Below are positions 34,667-44,441 of a DNA stretch of 64,000 nt, piece by piece. Origin of the DNA: Bacillus massiliigorillae (GTDB taxonomy: Bacteria > Bacillota > Bacilli > Bacillales > DSM-1321); NCBI RefSeq assembly GCF_000380245.2, contig NZ_HG428741.1:36627-100626 (forward strand), given 5' to 3'. The stretch's first letter is position 1; every line of letters begins with the position of its first letter. The notes under the pieces were generated by a model. The model ran no database searches. It had not been told where the DNA came from and saw only the letters and a list, made by a program, of their open reading frames with translations. A program made the translations under genes and the position numbers.

Positions 34667-35857
34667 ATGCCAAAAAGTTTATGGTTTATTGTTATTGGTA
34701 TGGTTATTAATGTTACAGGATCTTCTTTTTTATGGCCTTTAAATACAATCTATTTACACGAGCATTTAGGAAAATCATTGTCAGTGGCAGGATTAGTCCT
34801 CATGGCAAATGCTGGTGCTACTGTTGTGGGTAATTTATTAGGAGGTGTCCTTTTTGATAAAATAGGTGGTTATCGCTCTATTTTAGTTGGGGCTATAACG
34901 ACTTTAGCGGCCTTAGTTGGCTTGACAATCAATCATGGTTGGCCTCTTTATGTTCTTTGGTTAACGATTATTGGTTTTGGTTCAGGTTTAATCTTTCCAG
35001 CGATGTTTGCGATGGCAGGCTCTGTTTGGAAAGAAGGGGGAAGAAGAGCCTTTAATGCAGTATATGTAGCTCAAAACTTAGGAGTAGCTGTTGGTTCAGC
35101 TCTAGGTGGATTAATTGCTTCCTTCTCATTTGATTATATCTTCATTGCAAATACAATCATGTATATTGCTTTCTTCTTATTAGTTGTTATTACTTATCGA
35201 AATATAGAGAGTAAGGATGCGGTAACTACTAGTGTTCTAGATGAGCAAAAACCGGTTAAGAATGATCGGAAATTTATTGCTTTACTAGTAGTATGTATCG
35301 GATTCTTTTTATGTTGGATTGGCTATGTACAATGGACTTCGACAATTTCCGCTTATACACAAGAAATTGGTGTGTCTTTAAGACAATATAGCTTCTTGTG
35401 GACAATTAATGGAGCGCTAATCGTTTTAGGGCAACCTGTTGTGAACAAGGTTGTATATTCTTTCATGAAGAAAGTAAAAGTGCAGCTGATTGTAGGTATG
35501 GCTATTTTGATGGCATCTTTTGCTGTTGCAGCGTTTGCGACGAATTTTTCAGGATTCTTAACAGCGATGCTCGTTTTAACTATTGGTGAAATGCTTGTTT
35601 GGCCAGCGGTTCCGACCATTGCTAGCGAGCTTGCTCCGAAAGGTAAAGAAGGTTTTTATCAAGGAATAGTCAACAGTACTGCTACGGCAGGAAGAATGAT
35701 TGGTCCATTATTAGGTGGTGTGCTAGTAGATTTATATGGCATGCAAATGATGTTTATTGTGTTAATGGGATTATTCGTGTTAGCAATGGGTACGACATTG
35801 CTATATGACAAAATCATAAATGCTAAGGTTTCAGAAAAATATTCAGTTGCAAAATAA
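34667..35857 (+). CDS. yttB: Major facilitator superfamily transporter YttB
   Basis: 396-aa, 12-TM drug-proton-antiporter-like MFS protein, substrate unknown. The loop 2-3 motif reads GGVLFDKIGGYRSIL, and the second half repeats it weakly. The frame opens at 34655, but AGGGAAGTGA fits ATG 34667 (MPKSLWFIVIG), giving the length of B. subtilis YttB. It precedes leuS as in B. subtilis. A hairpin spans its stop codon. Confidence 0.88.
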   Translation: MPKSLWFIVIGMVINVTGSSFLWPLNTIYLHEHLGKSLSVAGLVLMANAGATVVGNLLGGVLFDKIGGYRSILVGAITTLAALVGLTINHGWPLYVLWLTIIGFGSGLIFPAMFAMAGSVWKEGGRRAFNAVYVAQNLGVAVGSALGGLIASFSFDYIFIANTIMYIAFFLLVVITYRNIESKDAVTTSVLDEQKPVKNDRKFIALLVVCIGFFLCWIGYVQWTSTISAYTQEIGVSLRQYSFLWTINGALIVLGQPVVNKVVYSFMKKVKVQLIVGMAILMASFAVAAFATNFSGFLTAMLVLTIGEMLVWPAVPTIASELAPKGKEGFYQGIVNSTATAGRMIGPLLGGVLVDLYGMQMMFIVLMGLFVLAMGTTLLYDKIINAKVSEKYSVAK

Positions 35858-35874
35858 GTGTGACTGAATATTTT
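35836..35874 (+). terminator. Hairpin spanning the yttB stop codon
   Basis: AAAATATTCAGT (35836-35847) and ACTGAATATTTT (35863-35874) are exact complements; the left arm is inside yttB. Confidence 0.75.
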
Positions 35875-35984
35875 AGTTAATATTGAGAGATACTGATGCT
35901 GACTTGATTTTTTCTCTAAAATTTACTAAAATAACAGGTATCAATATTTAAAATATAATACTTAAGCTATGATGAGGAGTACTA

Positions 35985-36213
35985 ACATTTAGGACCGACT
36001 TAGAGAGCTGACGGTTGGTGAAAGTCAGTGGAGGAAATAATGCGAACTCGCCTTTGAGCTGCAAACATGAACTAAAGTAGTGTTTGACGTGTGATCACGT
36101 TACAGATTGTTTTTAAGCGGGGCGTATTATTTTAAACGTCAACTAAGGTGGTACCGCGGGAAGAATATATCATTTATAATCCTCTCGTCCTTTTTAGGGA
36201 TGAGGGGTTTTTT
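35985..36213 (+). promoter_or_regulatory. Leucine T-box leader of leuS
   Basis: Stem I landmarks TAGAGAGCTGACGGTTGGTG (from 36000) and GAACTC with leucine specifier CTC at 36047-36049, followed by CTTTGAGC. The T-box AAGGTGGTACCGCG lies at 36145-36158. It ends in a terminator, CCTCTCGTCC (36181-36190) against GGGATGAGGGG, then TTTTTT to 36213. Known: uncharged tRNA-Leu binds specifier and T-box and prevents termination. A TATAAT at 35954-35959 is a likely -10, though no good -35 is seen. Confidence 0.95.
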
Positions 36214-36329
36214 GTATTAATGAATAAACATATTCGCGAATCTGCTTCTTGAATAACAGATGAAATGATTAGTGAAGTTATTTTCATACTTAGCACAGGT
36301 TTTACTTTATATACTTAGGAGGAAATATT

Positions 36330-38744
36330 ATGAGTTTCAATCATCAAGATATTGAGAAGAAATGGCAGCAATATTGGGAAAACAATAAAACTTTCAAAAC
36401 AAGAGAAGATGAAGGTAAGCGTAAATTTTACGCATTAGATATGTTCCCTTATCCATCAGGTGCAGGTCTACACGTAGGTCACCCTGAAGGTTATACGGCT
36501 ACAGATATTTTATCACGTATGAAGCGCATGCAAGGCTATAACGTTCTACATCCGATGGGATGGGATGCGTTTGGTTTACCAGCTGAGCAATACGCATTAG
36601 ATACAGGTAATGATCCAGCTGAATTTACAGAGAAGAATATTAACACATTCCGTCGTCAAATTAAATCACTTGGATTTTCTTATGACTGGGATCGTGAAAT
36701 CAACACAACTGATCCAGACTACTATAAGTGGACACAATGGATTTTTACTAAGTTATATGAAAAAGGCTTAGCATATGTGGATGAAGTGGCTGTTAACTGG
36801 TGTCCAGCTCTTGGGACAGTACTTGCGAATGAAGAAGTAATCGACGGTGTAAGTGAGCGTGGAGGTCATCCAGTTGAACGTCGTCCAATGAGACAATGGG
36901 TGCTAAAGATTACGGCTTATGCAGATCGTTTAATTGAGGATTTAGAAGAACTTGATTGGCCAGAAAGTATTAAGGAAATGCAACGTAACTGGATTGGTCG
37001 TTCTGAAGGTGCTGAAGTGCGCTTTGCTATTGATGGCACAGACAAAACATTTGAAGTGTTCACAACTCGTCCAGATACATTATTCGGTGCAACATATGCA
37101 GTATTAGCTCCTGAGCATGCATTAGTTGATGAAATTACAACACCAGAGCAAAGAGAAGCGGTTGAAGCTTATATTCAAAAAGTAAAAAGTAAATCTGATT
37201 TAGAAAGAACAGATTTAGCGAAAGAAAAAACAGGTGTATTCACAGGTGCATATGCAATCAATCCTGTAAGTAATGAAAAAATGCCAATCTGGATTGCGGA
37301 CTATGTTCTAGTTAGCTACGGTTCAGGTGCAATTATGGCGGTTCCAGCCCATGATGAGCGTGATTATGAATTCGCTAAAGTATTTGAATTACCAATTAAA
37401 GAAGTTGTTGCTGGTGGAGATGTGGAGCAAGAAGCATATACTGGTGACGGTTTACATGTAAACTCTGGCTTCTTAGATGGATTAAACAAATCAGATGCAA
37501 TTACTCAAATGATTGCATGGTTAGAAGAAAAAGAAATTGGTACGAAGAAAGTAACATACCGTCTACGTGACTGGTTATTCAGCCGTCAACGTTACTGGGG
37601 TGAGCCAATTCCAATTATTCATTGGGAAGATGGAGAAAGCACAACAGTTCCATTGGAACAATTGCCATTAGTATTACCAAAAACAACTGAAATTCGTCCT
37701 TCAGGTACAGGTGAATCACCACTTGCTAATATTGAAGAATGGGTAAATGTTGTAGATGAAAACGGTCGTAAAGGTCGTCGTGAAACAAATACAATGCCAC
37801 AATGGGCAGGTAGCTGCTGGTACTTCCTTCGTTACATCGATCCAGATAATAACGAAGCACTAGCTGATCCTAAGAAAATTAACGAATGGTTACCAGTTGA
37901 TATGTATATCGGTGGTGCAGAACACGCAGTTCTTCACTTATTATATGCTCGTTTCTGGCATAAATTCCTTTATGATATCGGCGTAGTACCAACGAAAGAG
38001 CCATTCCAAAAATTATTCAACCAAGGTATGATTCTTGGTGAAAATAATGAAAAAATGAGTAAATCAAAAGGTAATGTTGTAAATCCTGATGATATCGTTG
38101 ATAGTCACGGTGCAGATACATTACGTTTATATGAAATGTTCATGGGACCTCTTGATGCTTCAATCGCTTGGTCAACAAACGGTTTAGATGGATCACGTCG
38201 TTTCTTAGATCGTATTTGGCGTTTACTTGTAGACGAAAATGGTAACATTACTTCTAAACTTGTAGAAAACGATGATAGCGGTAAATTAGAAAAAGTGTAT
38301 CACCAAACAGTGAAGAAAGTAACGGACGACTTTGAAGGTCTACGTTTCAATACAGCTATTTCACAAATGATGGTATTCATTAATGATGCATATAAAGCGG
38401 AAAGCTTACCGAAAGCATATATTGAAGGCTTCGTGAAAATGATTGCACCAATCGTTCCTCATATTGCGGAAGAGCTATGGAGCAAGCTAGGTCACGAAGA
38501 ATCAATCGCATATGCAGCATGGCCAGCATATGATGAAGCTAAATTAGTGGATGATGAAGTAGAAATTGTTGTCCAAATCAACGGTAAAGTAAAAGCTAAA
38601 TTAATGGTTCCTGCTGATGCAACTCGTGAGGCATTACAAGAAATTGCTATGGGTTCAGATTCAGTTAAAGAACAAATCGATGGCAAAACAGTACGTAAAG
38701 TCATTGCAGTACCAGGTAAATTAGTGAATATTGTTGCTAACTAA
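36330..38744 (+). CDS. leuS: Leucyl-tRNA synthetase
   Basis: Class Ia aminoacyl-tRNA synthetase charging tRNA-Leu. 804 aa, the normal bacterial length. HIGH-type signature in MFPYPSGAGLHVGHPEGY near residue 40, connective editing domain with TRPDTLFGATY and MAVPAHDERD, KMSKS in NEKMSKSKGNVV near residue 572, and a C-terminal VQINGKVKAKL domain. AGGAGGAAATATT precedes the ATG. It is controlled by the T-box leader and followed by its own terminator. Codon use is cleaner (many CGT, GGT) than its neighbours, as expected for high expression. Confidence 0.98.
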   Translation: MSFNHQDIEKKWQQYWENNKTFKTREDEGKRKFYALDMFPYPSGAGLHVGHPEGYTATDILSRMKRMQGYNVLHPMGWDAFGLPAEQYALDTGNDPAEFTEKNINTFRRQIKSLGFSYDWDREINTTDPDYYKWTQWIFTKLYEKGLAYVDEVAVNWCPALGTVLANEEVIDGVSERGGHPVERRPMRQWVLKITAYADRLIEDLEELDWPESIKEMQRNWIGRSEGAEVRFAIDGTDKTFEVFTTRPDTLFGATYAVLAPEHALVDEITTPEQREAVEAYIQKVKSKSDLERTDLAKEKTGVFTGAYAINPVSNEKMPIWIADYVLVSYGSGAIMAVPAHDERDYEFAKVFELPIKEVVAGGDVEQEAYTGDGLHVNSGFLDGLNKSDAITQMIAWLEEKEIGTKKVTYRLRDWLFSRQRYWGEPIPIIHWEDGESTTVPLEQLPLVLPKTTEIRPSGTGESPLANIEEWVNVVDENGRKGRRETNTMPQWAGSCWYFLRYIDPDNNEALADPKKINEWLPVDMYIGGAEHAVLHLLYARFWHKFLYDIGVVPTKEPFQKLFNQGMILGENNEKMSKSKGNVVNPDDIVDSHGADTLRLYEMFMGPLDASIAWSTNGLDGSRRFLDRIWRLLVDENGNITSKLVENDDSGKLEKVYHQTVKKVTDDFEGLRFNTAISQMMVFINDAYKAESLPKAYIEGFVKMIAPIVPHIAEELWSKLGHEESIAYAAWPAYDEAKLVDDEVEIVVQINGKVKAKLMVPADATREALQEIAMGSDSVKEQIDGKTVRKVIAVPGKLVNIVAN

Positions 38745-38786
38745 TTGATTTAAAAACGATTATTAATCCTTTATATACAAACGAAG

Positions 38787-38825
38787 ACGACACTTGCTTA
38801 TCGTATAAGTAGGTGTCGTTTTTGT
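38787..38825 (+). terminator. Terminator after leuS
   Basis: ACGACACTTGCTTAT and ATAAGTAGGTGTCGT (38805-38819) pair with one mismatch around CGT, then TTTTTG. The remainder of the gap to 39000 shows no gene. Confidence 0.88.
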
Positions 38826-39002
38826 TTGTATATCATAAAGTGAAATCTTTCGTGGAAAGTGACAGCTTGACGCTCGATTTTACTTATAACATAGAAATTA
38901 AATAAAATTTATAAGGGGAAAGTTAGTGAAGCTACGTTTAAACTAGCGCTTTTTAGTATATAAAATGGGTGCTGGTGAATTTTAAAAATAGGAGTGGGAA
39001 TG

Positions 39003-39380
39003 ATGGGCATTAAGCTTGATATGGTAGGTATAGTAGTGAAAGATATGAAAAAAGCTTTAGACTTTTATCGTGTTTTAGGTTTTGAGATTCCTGAAAACAA
39101 GAATGAAGAACCGCATGTTGAAGTAGAACAAGGTAGTGTTCGGTTAGCATTTGATACACAGAATATGATAAAAGAAATTTATGGAGAGTGGGAAGAACCT
39201 TCTGGCCATCGAGTTGAGTTAGCTTTTTTATGCGATGATAAAGAAGCGCTTAATAATTTGTATAAGAAGATTATAGAGCATGGATATGTAGGACATCGTG
39301 AACCTTGGGATGCCTTCTGGGGCCAGCGTTATGCAATTGTAAAAGATCCTGATGGAAACCTTATTAGTCTTTTCGTTTAA
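39003..39380 (+). CDS. Glyoxalase/bleomycin-resistance-fold (VOC) protein
   Basis: 125-aa vicinal-oxygen-chelate protein, probably a metal-dependent dioxygenase/lyase-like or binding protein of unknown substrate. It has two beta-alpha-beta-beta-beta halves: DMVGIVVKDMKKALDFYRVLGF at the start and HREPWDAFWGQRYAIVKDPDGNLISLF at the end, the latter typical of the family. No canonical glyoxalase I His/Glu set is obvious beyond the terminal region. In-frame ATGs at 39000 and 39003 both follow AGGAG (38990-38994); spacing slightly favours 39003. Confidence 0.82.
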   Translation: MGIKLDMVGIVVKDMKKALDFYRVLGFEIPENKNEEPHVEVEQGSVRLAFDTQNMIKEIYGEWEEPSGHRVELAFLCDDKEALNNLYKKIIEHGYVGHREPWDAFWGQRYAIVKDPDGNLISLFV

Positions 39381-39408
39381 GGTTAAATTCAAAATGATGA
39401 AGTATCCT

Positions 39409-39458
39409 AAAAAAAGCTAATTATTTCTTAAGTTAAAGAATTAATTAGCTTTTTTTTA
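39409..39458 (+). terminator. Terminator after the VOC gene
   Basis: AAAAAAAGCTAATTA (39409-39423) pairs with TTAATTAGCTTTTTTTT, with inner TTTCTT/AAAGAA pairing. Confidence 0.88.
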
Positions 39459-39550
39459 CTTTTAAGTAATTATACGTGCATTTTTTTTAGGGAATTACTA
39501 CAATAAAAAGATGTTTTGATAAGCGAAGAATAACGATAGGGGATGATAGT

Positions 39551-39856
39551 ATGAGTGAAATGAAAGTAATGACAGCTGATCAGCTAAAAGCAAAGGTTGA
39601 AGCGAATGAAGAAGTATATATTATCGATGTTCGTGAAGATTTTGAAGTTGCAAATGGTATGATTCCAAATGCGGTACATATTCCGATGAATGAGATTCCA
39701 AATAATTTAGAGATTCTTGATCAGCACAGAGAATATGTTATTGTATGTGCTGGAGGAGTACGTAGTGAAAAGGTATGTCACTATTTATTAGCGAACGGAT
39801 ATGACGTTGTTAATATGGAAGGCGGCATGCATAGCTGGACGGGTGATGTGCAATAA
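39551..39856 (+). CDS. ytwF: Rhodanese-like sulfurtransferase YtwF
   Basis: 101-aa single-domain rhodanese. Active-site Cys66 lies in the loop VCAGGVRSEKV (CxxGxRS form); the N-terminal IIDVRED and EGGMHSW near the C terminus are family marks. Such proteins carry persulfide sulfur; the acceptor here is unknown. It is about 60 bases from cse60, with no terminator between them. Confidence 0.9.
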   Translation: MSEMKVMTADQLKAKVEANEEVYIIDVREDFEVANGMIPNAVHIPMNEIPNNLEILDQHREYVIVCAGGVRSEKVCHYLLANGYDVVNMEGGMHSWTGDVQ

Positions 39857-39918
39857 TTGTTTTACTTTTCTATCTTTTTGGCGAAACTAGCTGAAAAGAG
39901 GACTGGGAGAGGTAGAAC

Positions 39919-40101
39919 ATGATTAAAGTTAAAATGTTTGATTATGAGCATGAGAAAGATTTAGAGAAAGAAATGAATGAGTTCTTGCATAAAATGTCTG
40001 AAGACCAGCTTGTGGATATTAAATATAATGTAGCTGCTATCGGAGAAGACGCTAATGAACAGATTTATTGTTTCAGCTCGATGATTATTTATCGTGCTTG
40101 A
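39919..40101 (+). CDS. cse60: Sporulation protein Cse60
   Basis: 60-aa protein matching Cse60, a small acidic sporulation product under sigmaE in B. subtilis. It starts MIKVKMFDYEHEKDLEKEMN and is predicted as a small alpha/beta fold without signal or TM. GGGAGAGGTAGAAC precedes the ATG. I do not see a convincing sigmaE promoter in the 60 bases upstream. A bidirectional terminator follows. Confidence 0.8.
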   Translation: MIKVKMFDYEHEKDLEKEMNEFLHKMSEDQLVDIKYNVAAIGEDANEQIYCFSSMIIYRA

Positions 40102-40148
40102 TGAATCCATGTTTAAGAAGATACAAATAAATGAAATTAAATATGAGA

Positions 40149-40196
40149 GGGGCTGTTGTCAAAGAAGTTGAAATCATTTTGGCAACAGCCCCTTGT
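40149..40196. terminator. Bidirectional terminator between cse60 and ytfP
   Basis: GGGGCTGTTG (40149-40158) pairs with CAACAGCCCC (40183-40192), extended inward by CAAA/TTTG. Confidence 0.88.
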
Positions 40197-40199
40197 TTA

Positions 40200-41468
40200 T
40201 TATTTTATTGTTTGACTATAGGCTGCAGCATTCACACCAGCTAATCTACCTGTCACAAGTGCAGACGTAATATTATATCCTCCAGTATATCCATGAATAT
40301 CTAGTATTTCTCCACAAAAGAATAAGCCGTTCATGAATTTAGAGCTCATTTCCTTTGGATGAATTTCCTTTACAGATACGCCACCACCAGTGACGAATGC
40401 TTTCTCAAGCGAAAGAGTTCCGTTAACAGTGAACAGAAATCCTTTGCATAGTGATGCAAATTGACGTAGTTTCTCATGAGAGATTGTACCACCTTGTTCA
40501 TTTTCATCAATGTCTGCTTTTTCTAATAAGAAAAGTAAATAACGTTCGATGATAAAGCCTTTTAATATATTTTTAATAGCTTTTTTATTGTCTTCTTTGA
40601 TTTTCTTTACAACGAGTTGAAATAATTCTTCTTGATTACAATCAGGGAAAACATCAAGTTTCATCGTAACGTCACCTTTTGTTTTTTTCATTGCTTTGAC
40701 GACGAATTGGCTACAACGAAGAACAGCTGGACCACTAATACCGAAATGTGTAAAAAGCATATCCATTTTATGTGTAATGATTGCTTTGCCTTTAGGGTTA
40801 AGCACGCTTAATTCTACATCGCGTAAAGATAAGCCTTGCAGTGTTTTTGCTTTGATAAATAGTTCATTTGAAGTAAGTGGAACTTCAGTAGGATACAATT
40901 CTGTAATGGTATGACCCGCTTTTTCAGCCCAGGCATAGCCATCTCCTGTTGAACCTGTTTTCGGAACAGACTTTCCACCAACTGCAATGATAAGAGCGTT
41001 TGCATCATAGCTTCTGCCGTCTTTTAATAAGATAGATGAAACACCGTGTTCATTATAAATAACATCTTGAACGGTTGTGCTTTGCATAACTTTAACTTGA
41101 TAGTTATCTAATTGACGAATCATAGCATTCACTACATCAGCTGATTGATTGGACGCAGGAAACATACGTCCATGATCTTCTTCTTTCAGTTTGACTCCGA
41201 GTCTCTCGAAGAACTGAATAATATCTTGATTGTTAAAAACAGAAAAGGCACTATAAAGAAAACGACCGTTTCCAGGAATATGTTTAATGATTTCGTCTAT
41301 CGGAAGATTATTTGTGACGTTACAGCGACCACCGCCAGAGATAGCGAGCTTTCTTCCAAGTTTGTCTCCTTTTTCGATTAGAAGCACCTTTGCGCCTTTT
41401 TCTCCAGCTGCAATGGCAGCCATTAATCCAGAGGGACCGCCACCAATTACAATTACATCATATTTCAT
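40200..41468 (-). CDS. ytfP: FAD-dependent oxidoreductase YtfP (HI0933 family)
   Basis: 422-aa flavoprotein of the HI0933/BaiN-like family with unknown substrate. Dinucleotide-binding motif VIGGGPSGLMAAIAAGEKGA at the N terminus, GGGRCNVTNN downstream, VGGKSVPKTGSTGDGY mid-protein, and CGEILDIHGYTGGYN near the C terminus, all diagnostic of the family. The frame opens at 41495; GGTGAAATA directly before ATG 41468 (MKYDVIVIGG) and the family start support the shorter form. Single gene, convergent to cse60. Confidence 0.92.
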   Translation of the reverse strand: MKYDVIVIGGGPSGLMAAIAAGEKGAKVLLIEKGDKLGRKLAISGGGRCNVTNNLPIDEIIKHIPGNGRFLYSAFSVFNNQDIIQFFERLGVKLKEEDHGRMFPASNQSADVVNAMIRQLDNYQVKVMQSTTVQDVIYNEHGVSSILLKDGRSYDANALIIAVGGKSVPKTGSTGDGYAWAEKAGHTITELYPTEVPLTSNELFIKAKTLQGLSLRDVELSVLNPKGKAIITHKMDMLFTHFGISGPAVLRCSQFVVKAMKKTKGDVTMKLDVFPDCNQEELFQLVVKKIKEDNKKAIKNILKGFIIERYLLFLLEKADIDENEQGGTISHEKLRQFASLCKGFLFTVNGTLSLEKAFVTGGGVSVKEIHPKEMSSKFMNGLFFCGEILDIHGYTGGYNITSALVTGRLAGVNAAAYSQTIK

Positions 41469-41677
41469 TATTTCACCAACTATATTTTTTTTCATTCTTT
41501 CATTATAATGTAAGTTGTTGCTTTATAAAAATACTTGATAGAATAGGTAAGATGTTTTTATTTTAAAAATAATGAGCTTTATATATGCCTGTTAAATAAC
41601 CATTTGCTTGTAGCTTTGAAAAGTATGGTAATATTAAGAACGTGCTACATAAAGGATCATCAATAGGAAGGGATTAT

Positions 41678-43285
41678 ATGTCATCTAAATTGTTAAAGGG
41701 TACCTTTATCCTTACGATTGGTATGGTTTTATCGAAGGTACTAGGATTATTATATGTTATTCCATTTGAGGCAATTGTAGGAAATAAAGGTACACAGCTG
41801 TATTCTTATGGATATGTACCATATACGATATTTATAAGTATTGCAACGGGTGGTATTCCGTTAGCTGTTTCGAAATTCGTAGCTAAGTACAATGCTTTGG
41901 GTGAATACCACGTCGGTCAAAAATTGTTCCGTTCTAGTATGAAGATTATGTTGTTATCAGGTATTGTATCGTTTTTAATTCTTTTCTTGATTGCTCCAGG
42001 TTTAGGAGAAGCAATGGGAAAAGGACAAGAGAACTTTACACCGGATCAAATTGCTACTGTTATTAGAGCGGTGAGTTTCGCTTTAATTATTGTACCGTTT
42101 ATGAGTTTAATTAGAGGATTCTTTCAAGGAAATGAATCGATGGGACCTACTTCAATCTCGATGGTAGTAGAACAAATCGTACGTATCATTGTTCTACTAG
42201 GTGGAGCTTTTGTTGTTATGTTCGTAATGGATGGAAATATAGTAACAGCAATTAGTGTTGCAACTTTTGCGGCGTTTGTAGGTGCTGTTGGTGGATTAGT
42301 TGTCTTACTAATGCACTGGAAGAAGGTAAAACCGCAATTAAAGAAAAAGGGAATAACCGACCAACGAGCAACCTCTATTTCATTAAAAGATATGTATAAA
42401 GAGATTATTCTTTACTCAATTCCGTTTGTATTTGTAGGAATTGCTATGCCTCTTTTCCAATTTGTTGATACATTAACATTTAACTCTGCAATGGCTTCCA
42501 TTGGTCTTAAGTCAATTGCGGGTGATGCATTTGGGATACTAAATTTCAATACGCAAAAACTAGTAATTATACCAATGTCATTAGCAACGGCTTTTGCGAT
42601 GACGATTGTTCCTTCTGTTACGAAGGCTTTTATTGAAAGAAATACACAAATGTTTACTACTCAATTAAACCAAGCCTTTCAAGTATTATTGTTCTTAACT
42701 TTACCTGCAGCTATCGGTATGTCTTTATTGGCTAAACCAATTTATACGGTTTTCTATGGTTATGACCAGCTTGGAGTTGAAGTTTTACAAACTTATGCTC
42801 CAACGGCTATTCTGTTCGCATTCTTTTCTGTAACGGCTGCTGTATTGCAAGGAATTAATCAACAAAAATATACGGTCTTAAGTTTATTGATAGGCTTCTT
42901 AGCAAAGTTAGCGTTGAATATACCGTTAATTCGTATATTTGAAACAGAGGGAGCTATTTATGCGACAAGTTTAGGATATTTAGTTGCTACACTCATTAAC
43001 TTCTTTGTGATTTATTACTTTACAGGCTATAGCTATAAACTAGTATTTAAGAGAACGGTGCTAATGGGAATCTTTACGTTAGTAATGGGAGTCGTTGTTG
43101 TATTACTAACAAGTGGGTTATCAATGTTCTTGAACCCTGAACATTTATTCCCTGCCTTTATTACGATTGTAATTGGAGCTGGTATAGGAGCGCTTGTTTA
43201 CTTCTTGTTAGCCGTTAAATCAAAGCTAGCTTATCGATTGTTTGGTGATCGATTACTACGTTTAAAAAGTAAAATTGGTTTATAA
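41678..43285 (+). CDS. ytgP: MurJ-type lipid II flippase / polysaccharide exporter YtgP
   Basis: 535-aa integral membrane protein of the MATE/MOP superfamily with about 14 TMs; YtgP (MurJ) flips lipid II for peptidoglycan synthesis in B. subtilis. It opens SSKLLKGTFILTIGMVLSKV and has the family segments GIPLAVSKFVAKYNALGE and LIRGFFQGNESMGPTS, and a conserved Arg in the latter. The frame begins at 41642, but GGAAGGGA before ATG 41678 fixes the start. Followed by a weak hairpin and ytzG. Confidence 0.9.
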   Translation: MSSKLLKGTFILTIGMVLSKVLGLLYVIPFEAIVGNKGTQLYSYGYVPYTIFISIATGGIPLAVSKFVAKYNALGEYHVGQKLFRSSMKIMLLSGIVSFLILFLIAPGLGEAMGKGQENFTPDQIATVIRAVSFALIIVPFMSLIRGFFQGNESMGPTSISMVVEQIVRIIVLLGGAFVVMFVMDGNIVTAISVATFAAFVGAVGGLVVLLMHWKKVKPQLKKKGITDQRATSISLKDMYKEIILYSIPFVFVGIAMPLFQFVDTLTFNSAMASIGLKSIAGDAFGILNFNTQKLVIIPMSLATAFAMTIVPSVTKAFIERNTQMFTTQLNQAFQVLLFLTLPAAIGMSLLAKPIYTVFYGYDQLGVEVLQTYAPTAILFAFFSVTAAVLQGINQQKYTVLSLLIGFLAKLALNIPLIRIFETEGAIYATSLGYLVATLINFFVIYYFTGYSYKLVFKRTVLMGIFTLVMGVVVVLLTSGLSMFLNPEHLFPAFITIVIGAGIGALVYFLLAVKSKLAYRLFGDRLLRLKSKIGL

Positions 43286-43348
43286 CGAGTAATGCGTAAG
43301 TGATGAAGCAAGACATGATTTAAATGATTACATTCTTATTTTAAATAA

Positions 43349-43374
43349 AAACCTTGTCTTTCATGGCAAGGTTT
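43349..43374 (+). terminator. Weak hairpin between ytgP and ytzG
   Basis: AACCTTG (43350-43356) and CAAGGTT (43367-43373), 10-nt loop, followed only by TCTTC, so termination would be poor. Confidence 0.5.
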
Positions 43375-43407
43375 CTTCACATACATATGAAGAAAGGTTG
43401 ATGTGCA

Positions 43408-44127
43408 ATGAGAATAGATAAAATGTTAGCGAACATTGGATTTGGAACACGTAAAGAAGTAAAGAAATTATTAAAAACAGGTGCGGTCAAGGTTGATGGT
43501 GTGACGGTTAAGGATGCTAAACAGCATGTTGATCCAGAGCAACAAGTGATTATGGTTCATGGCGAAGAAGTTGAATATAGAGAGTTTATTTATTTAATGA
43601 TGAATAAACCTCAGGGGCTTCTTTCAGCAACGGAAGATGATCGTCAAGAAACGGTGCTTGATATTCTTGAAGAAGAAGACCGTGTTTTTGCTCCCTTTCC
43701 TGTAGGTCGCCTTGATAAAGATACAGAGGGATTATTACTTATAACAAATGATGGTCAATTAGCTCATCGCTTGTTATCACCAAAAAAACATGTCCCTAAG
43801 ACATATTTTGCCGTGATTAAAGGAGAAGTGACAGAAGCTGATGTTGTTGCTTTTCGAGAAGGTGTAACATTAGAAGATGGCTATGAAACAAAGCCAGGTG
43901 AGTTAGAAATAATAAAGTCAGGATTAACATCTGATATTAAGTTAACCATTACAGAAGGAAAGTTCCATCAAGTAAAAAGAATGTTTGAAGCAGTAGATAA
44001 GAAAGTTATCTATTTAAAGCGTTTAACAATGGGAAATCTTCAGCTGGATGAAACATTGGAATTAGGTGAGTATAGAGAGCTTACTGATGAAGAGCTTGAG
44101 GGTTTACTAAATTATCAGAGTGAATAA
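43408..44127 (+). CDS. ytzG: 16S rRNA pseudouridine synthase, RsuA family (YtzG)
   Basis: 239-aa enzyme isomerising a uridine in rRNA; by homology 16S U516 (RsuA type), though the target is not proven here. Residues about 1-50 are an S4 RNA-binding domain (MRIDKMLANIGFGTRKEVKK); the catalytic Asp103 lies in GRLDKDTEGLLLITND. KLTITEGKFHQVKRM closes the core. GAAAGGTTGATGTGCA precedes the ATG. A strong terminator follows. Confidence 0.92.
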   Translation: MRIDKMLANIGFGTRKEVKKLLKTGAVKVDGVTVKDAKQHVDPEQQVIMVHGEEVEYREFIYLMMNKPQGLLSATEDDRQETVLDILEEEDRVFAPFPVGRLDKDTEGLLLITNDGQLAHRLLSPKKHVPKTYFAVIKGEVTEADVVAFREGVTLEDGYETKPGELEIIKSGLTSDIKLTITEGKFHQVKRMFEAVDKKVIYLKRLTMGNLQLDETLELGEYRELTDEELEGLLNYQSE

Positions 44128-44153
44128 GCGCTCGTTTAGAATGTTATACACAG

Positions 44154-44190
44154 AAAAAGACCAAGCGTTGGATTGCTTGGTCTTTTTTAT
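44154..44190. terminator. Terminator after ytzG
   Basis: AAAAAGACCAAGC (44154-44166) pairs with GCTTGGTCTTTTTT (44175-44188); lies between convergent ytzG and ytzE and can serve both. Confidence 0.92.
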
Positions 44191-44219
44191 ATAGAGGTCG
44201 TTCTAATTGTTTTACTTCT

Positions 44220-44441
44220 TTAAGAGGATAATCTAATTTTTTTACTGGTTGTTTTCCAGTGTCCTCTACTTGGACTTGTTACTAAATCATTATAAGCAAG
44301 GACGTTTAAATCGCGTTGAATAGTACGAGGAGTGCTGCCAAATTCATCGACAAGATCTTGAGTAGTTACTGTCCCGTTCTGTTTAATATACATATAAACT
44401 GATTTAATTCGGGTTAGCATCCTGTTCGTAGAAGGTTTCAA
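44220..44441 (-). CDS. ytzE: Small DeoR-type HTH protein YtzE
   Basis: 73-aa protein that is essentially one winged helix-turn-helix: IKQNGTVTTQDLVDEFG, then STPRTIQRDLNVLAYNDLV. It lacks the C-terminal sensor of full DeoR regulators, so it is a stand-alone DNA-binding domain. It starts at TTG 44441 with AAGGAGTG 8 nt away. Targets unknown. The long gap upstream (44442-45055) separates it from the divergent ythPQ genes. Confidence 0.88.
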   Translation of the reverse strand: MKPSTNRMLTRIKSVYMYIKQNGTVTTQDLVDEFGSTPRTIQRDLNVLAYNDLVTSPSRGHWKTTSKKIRLSS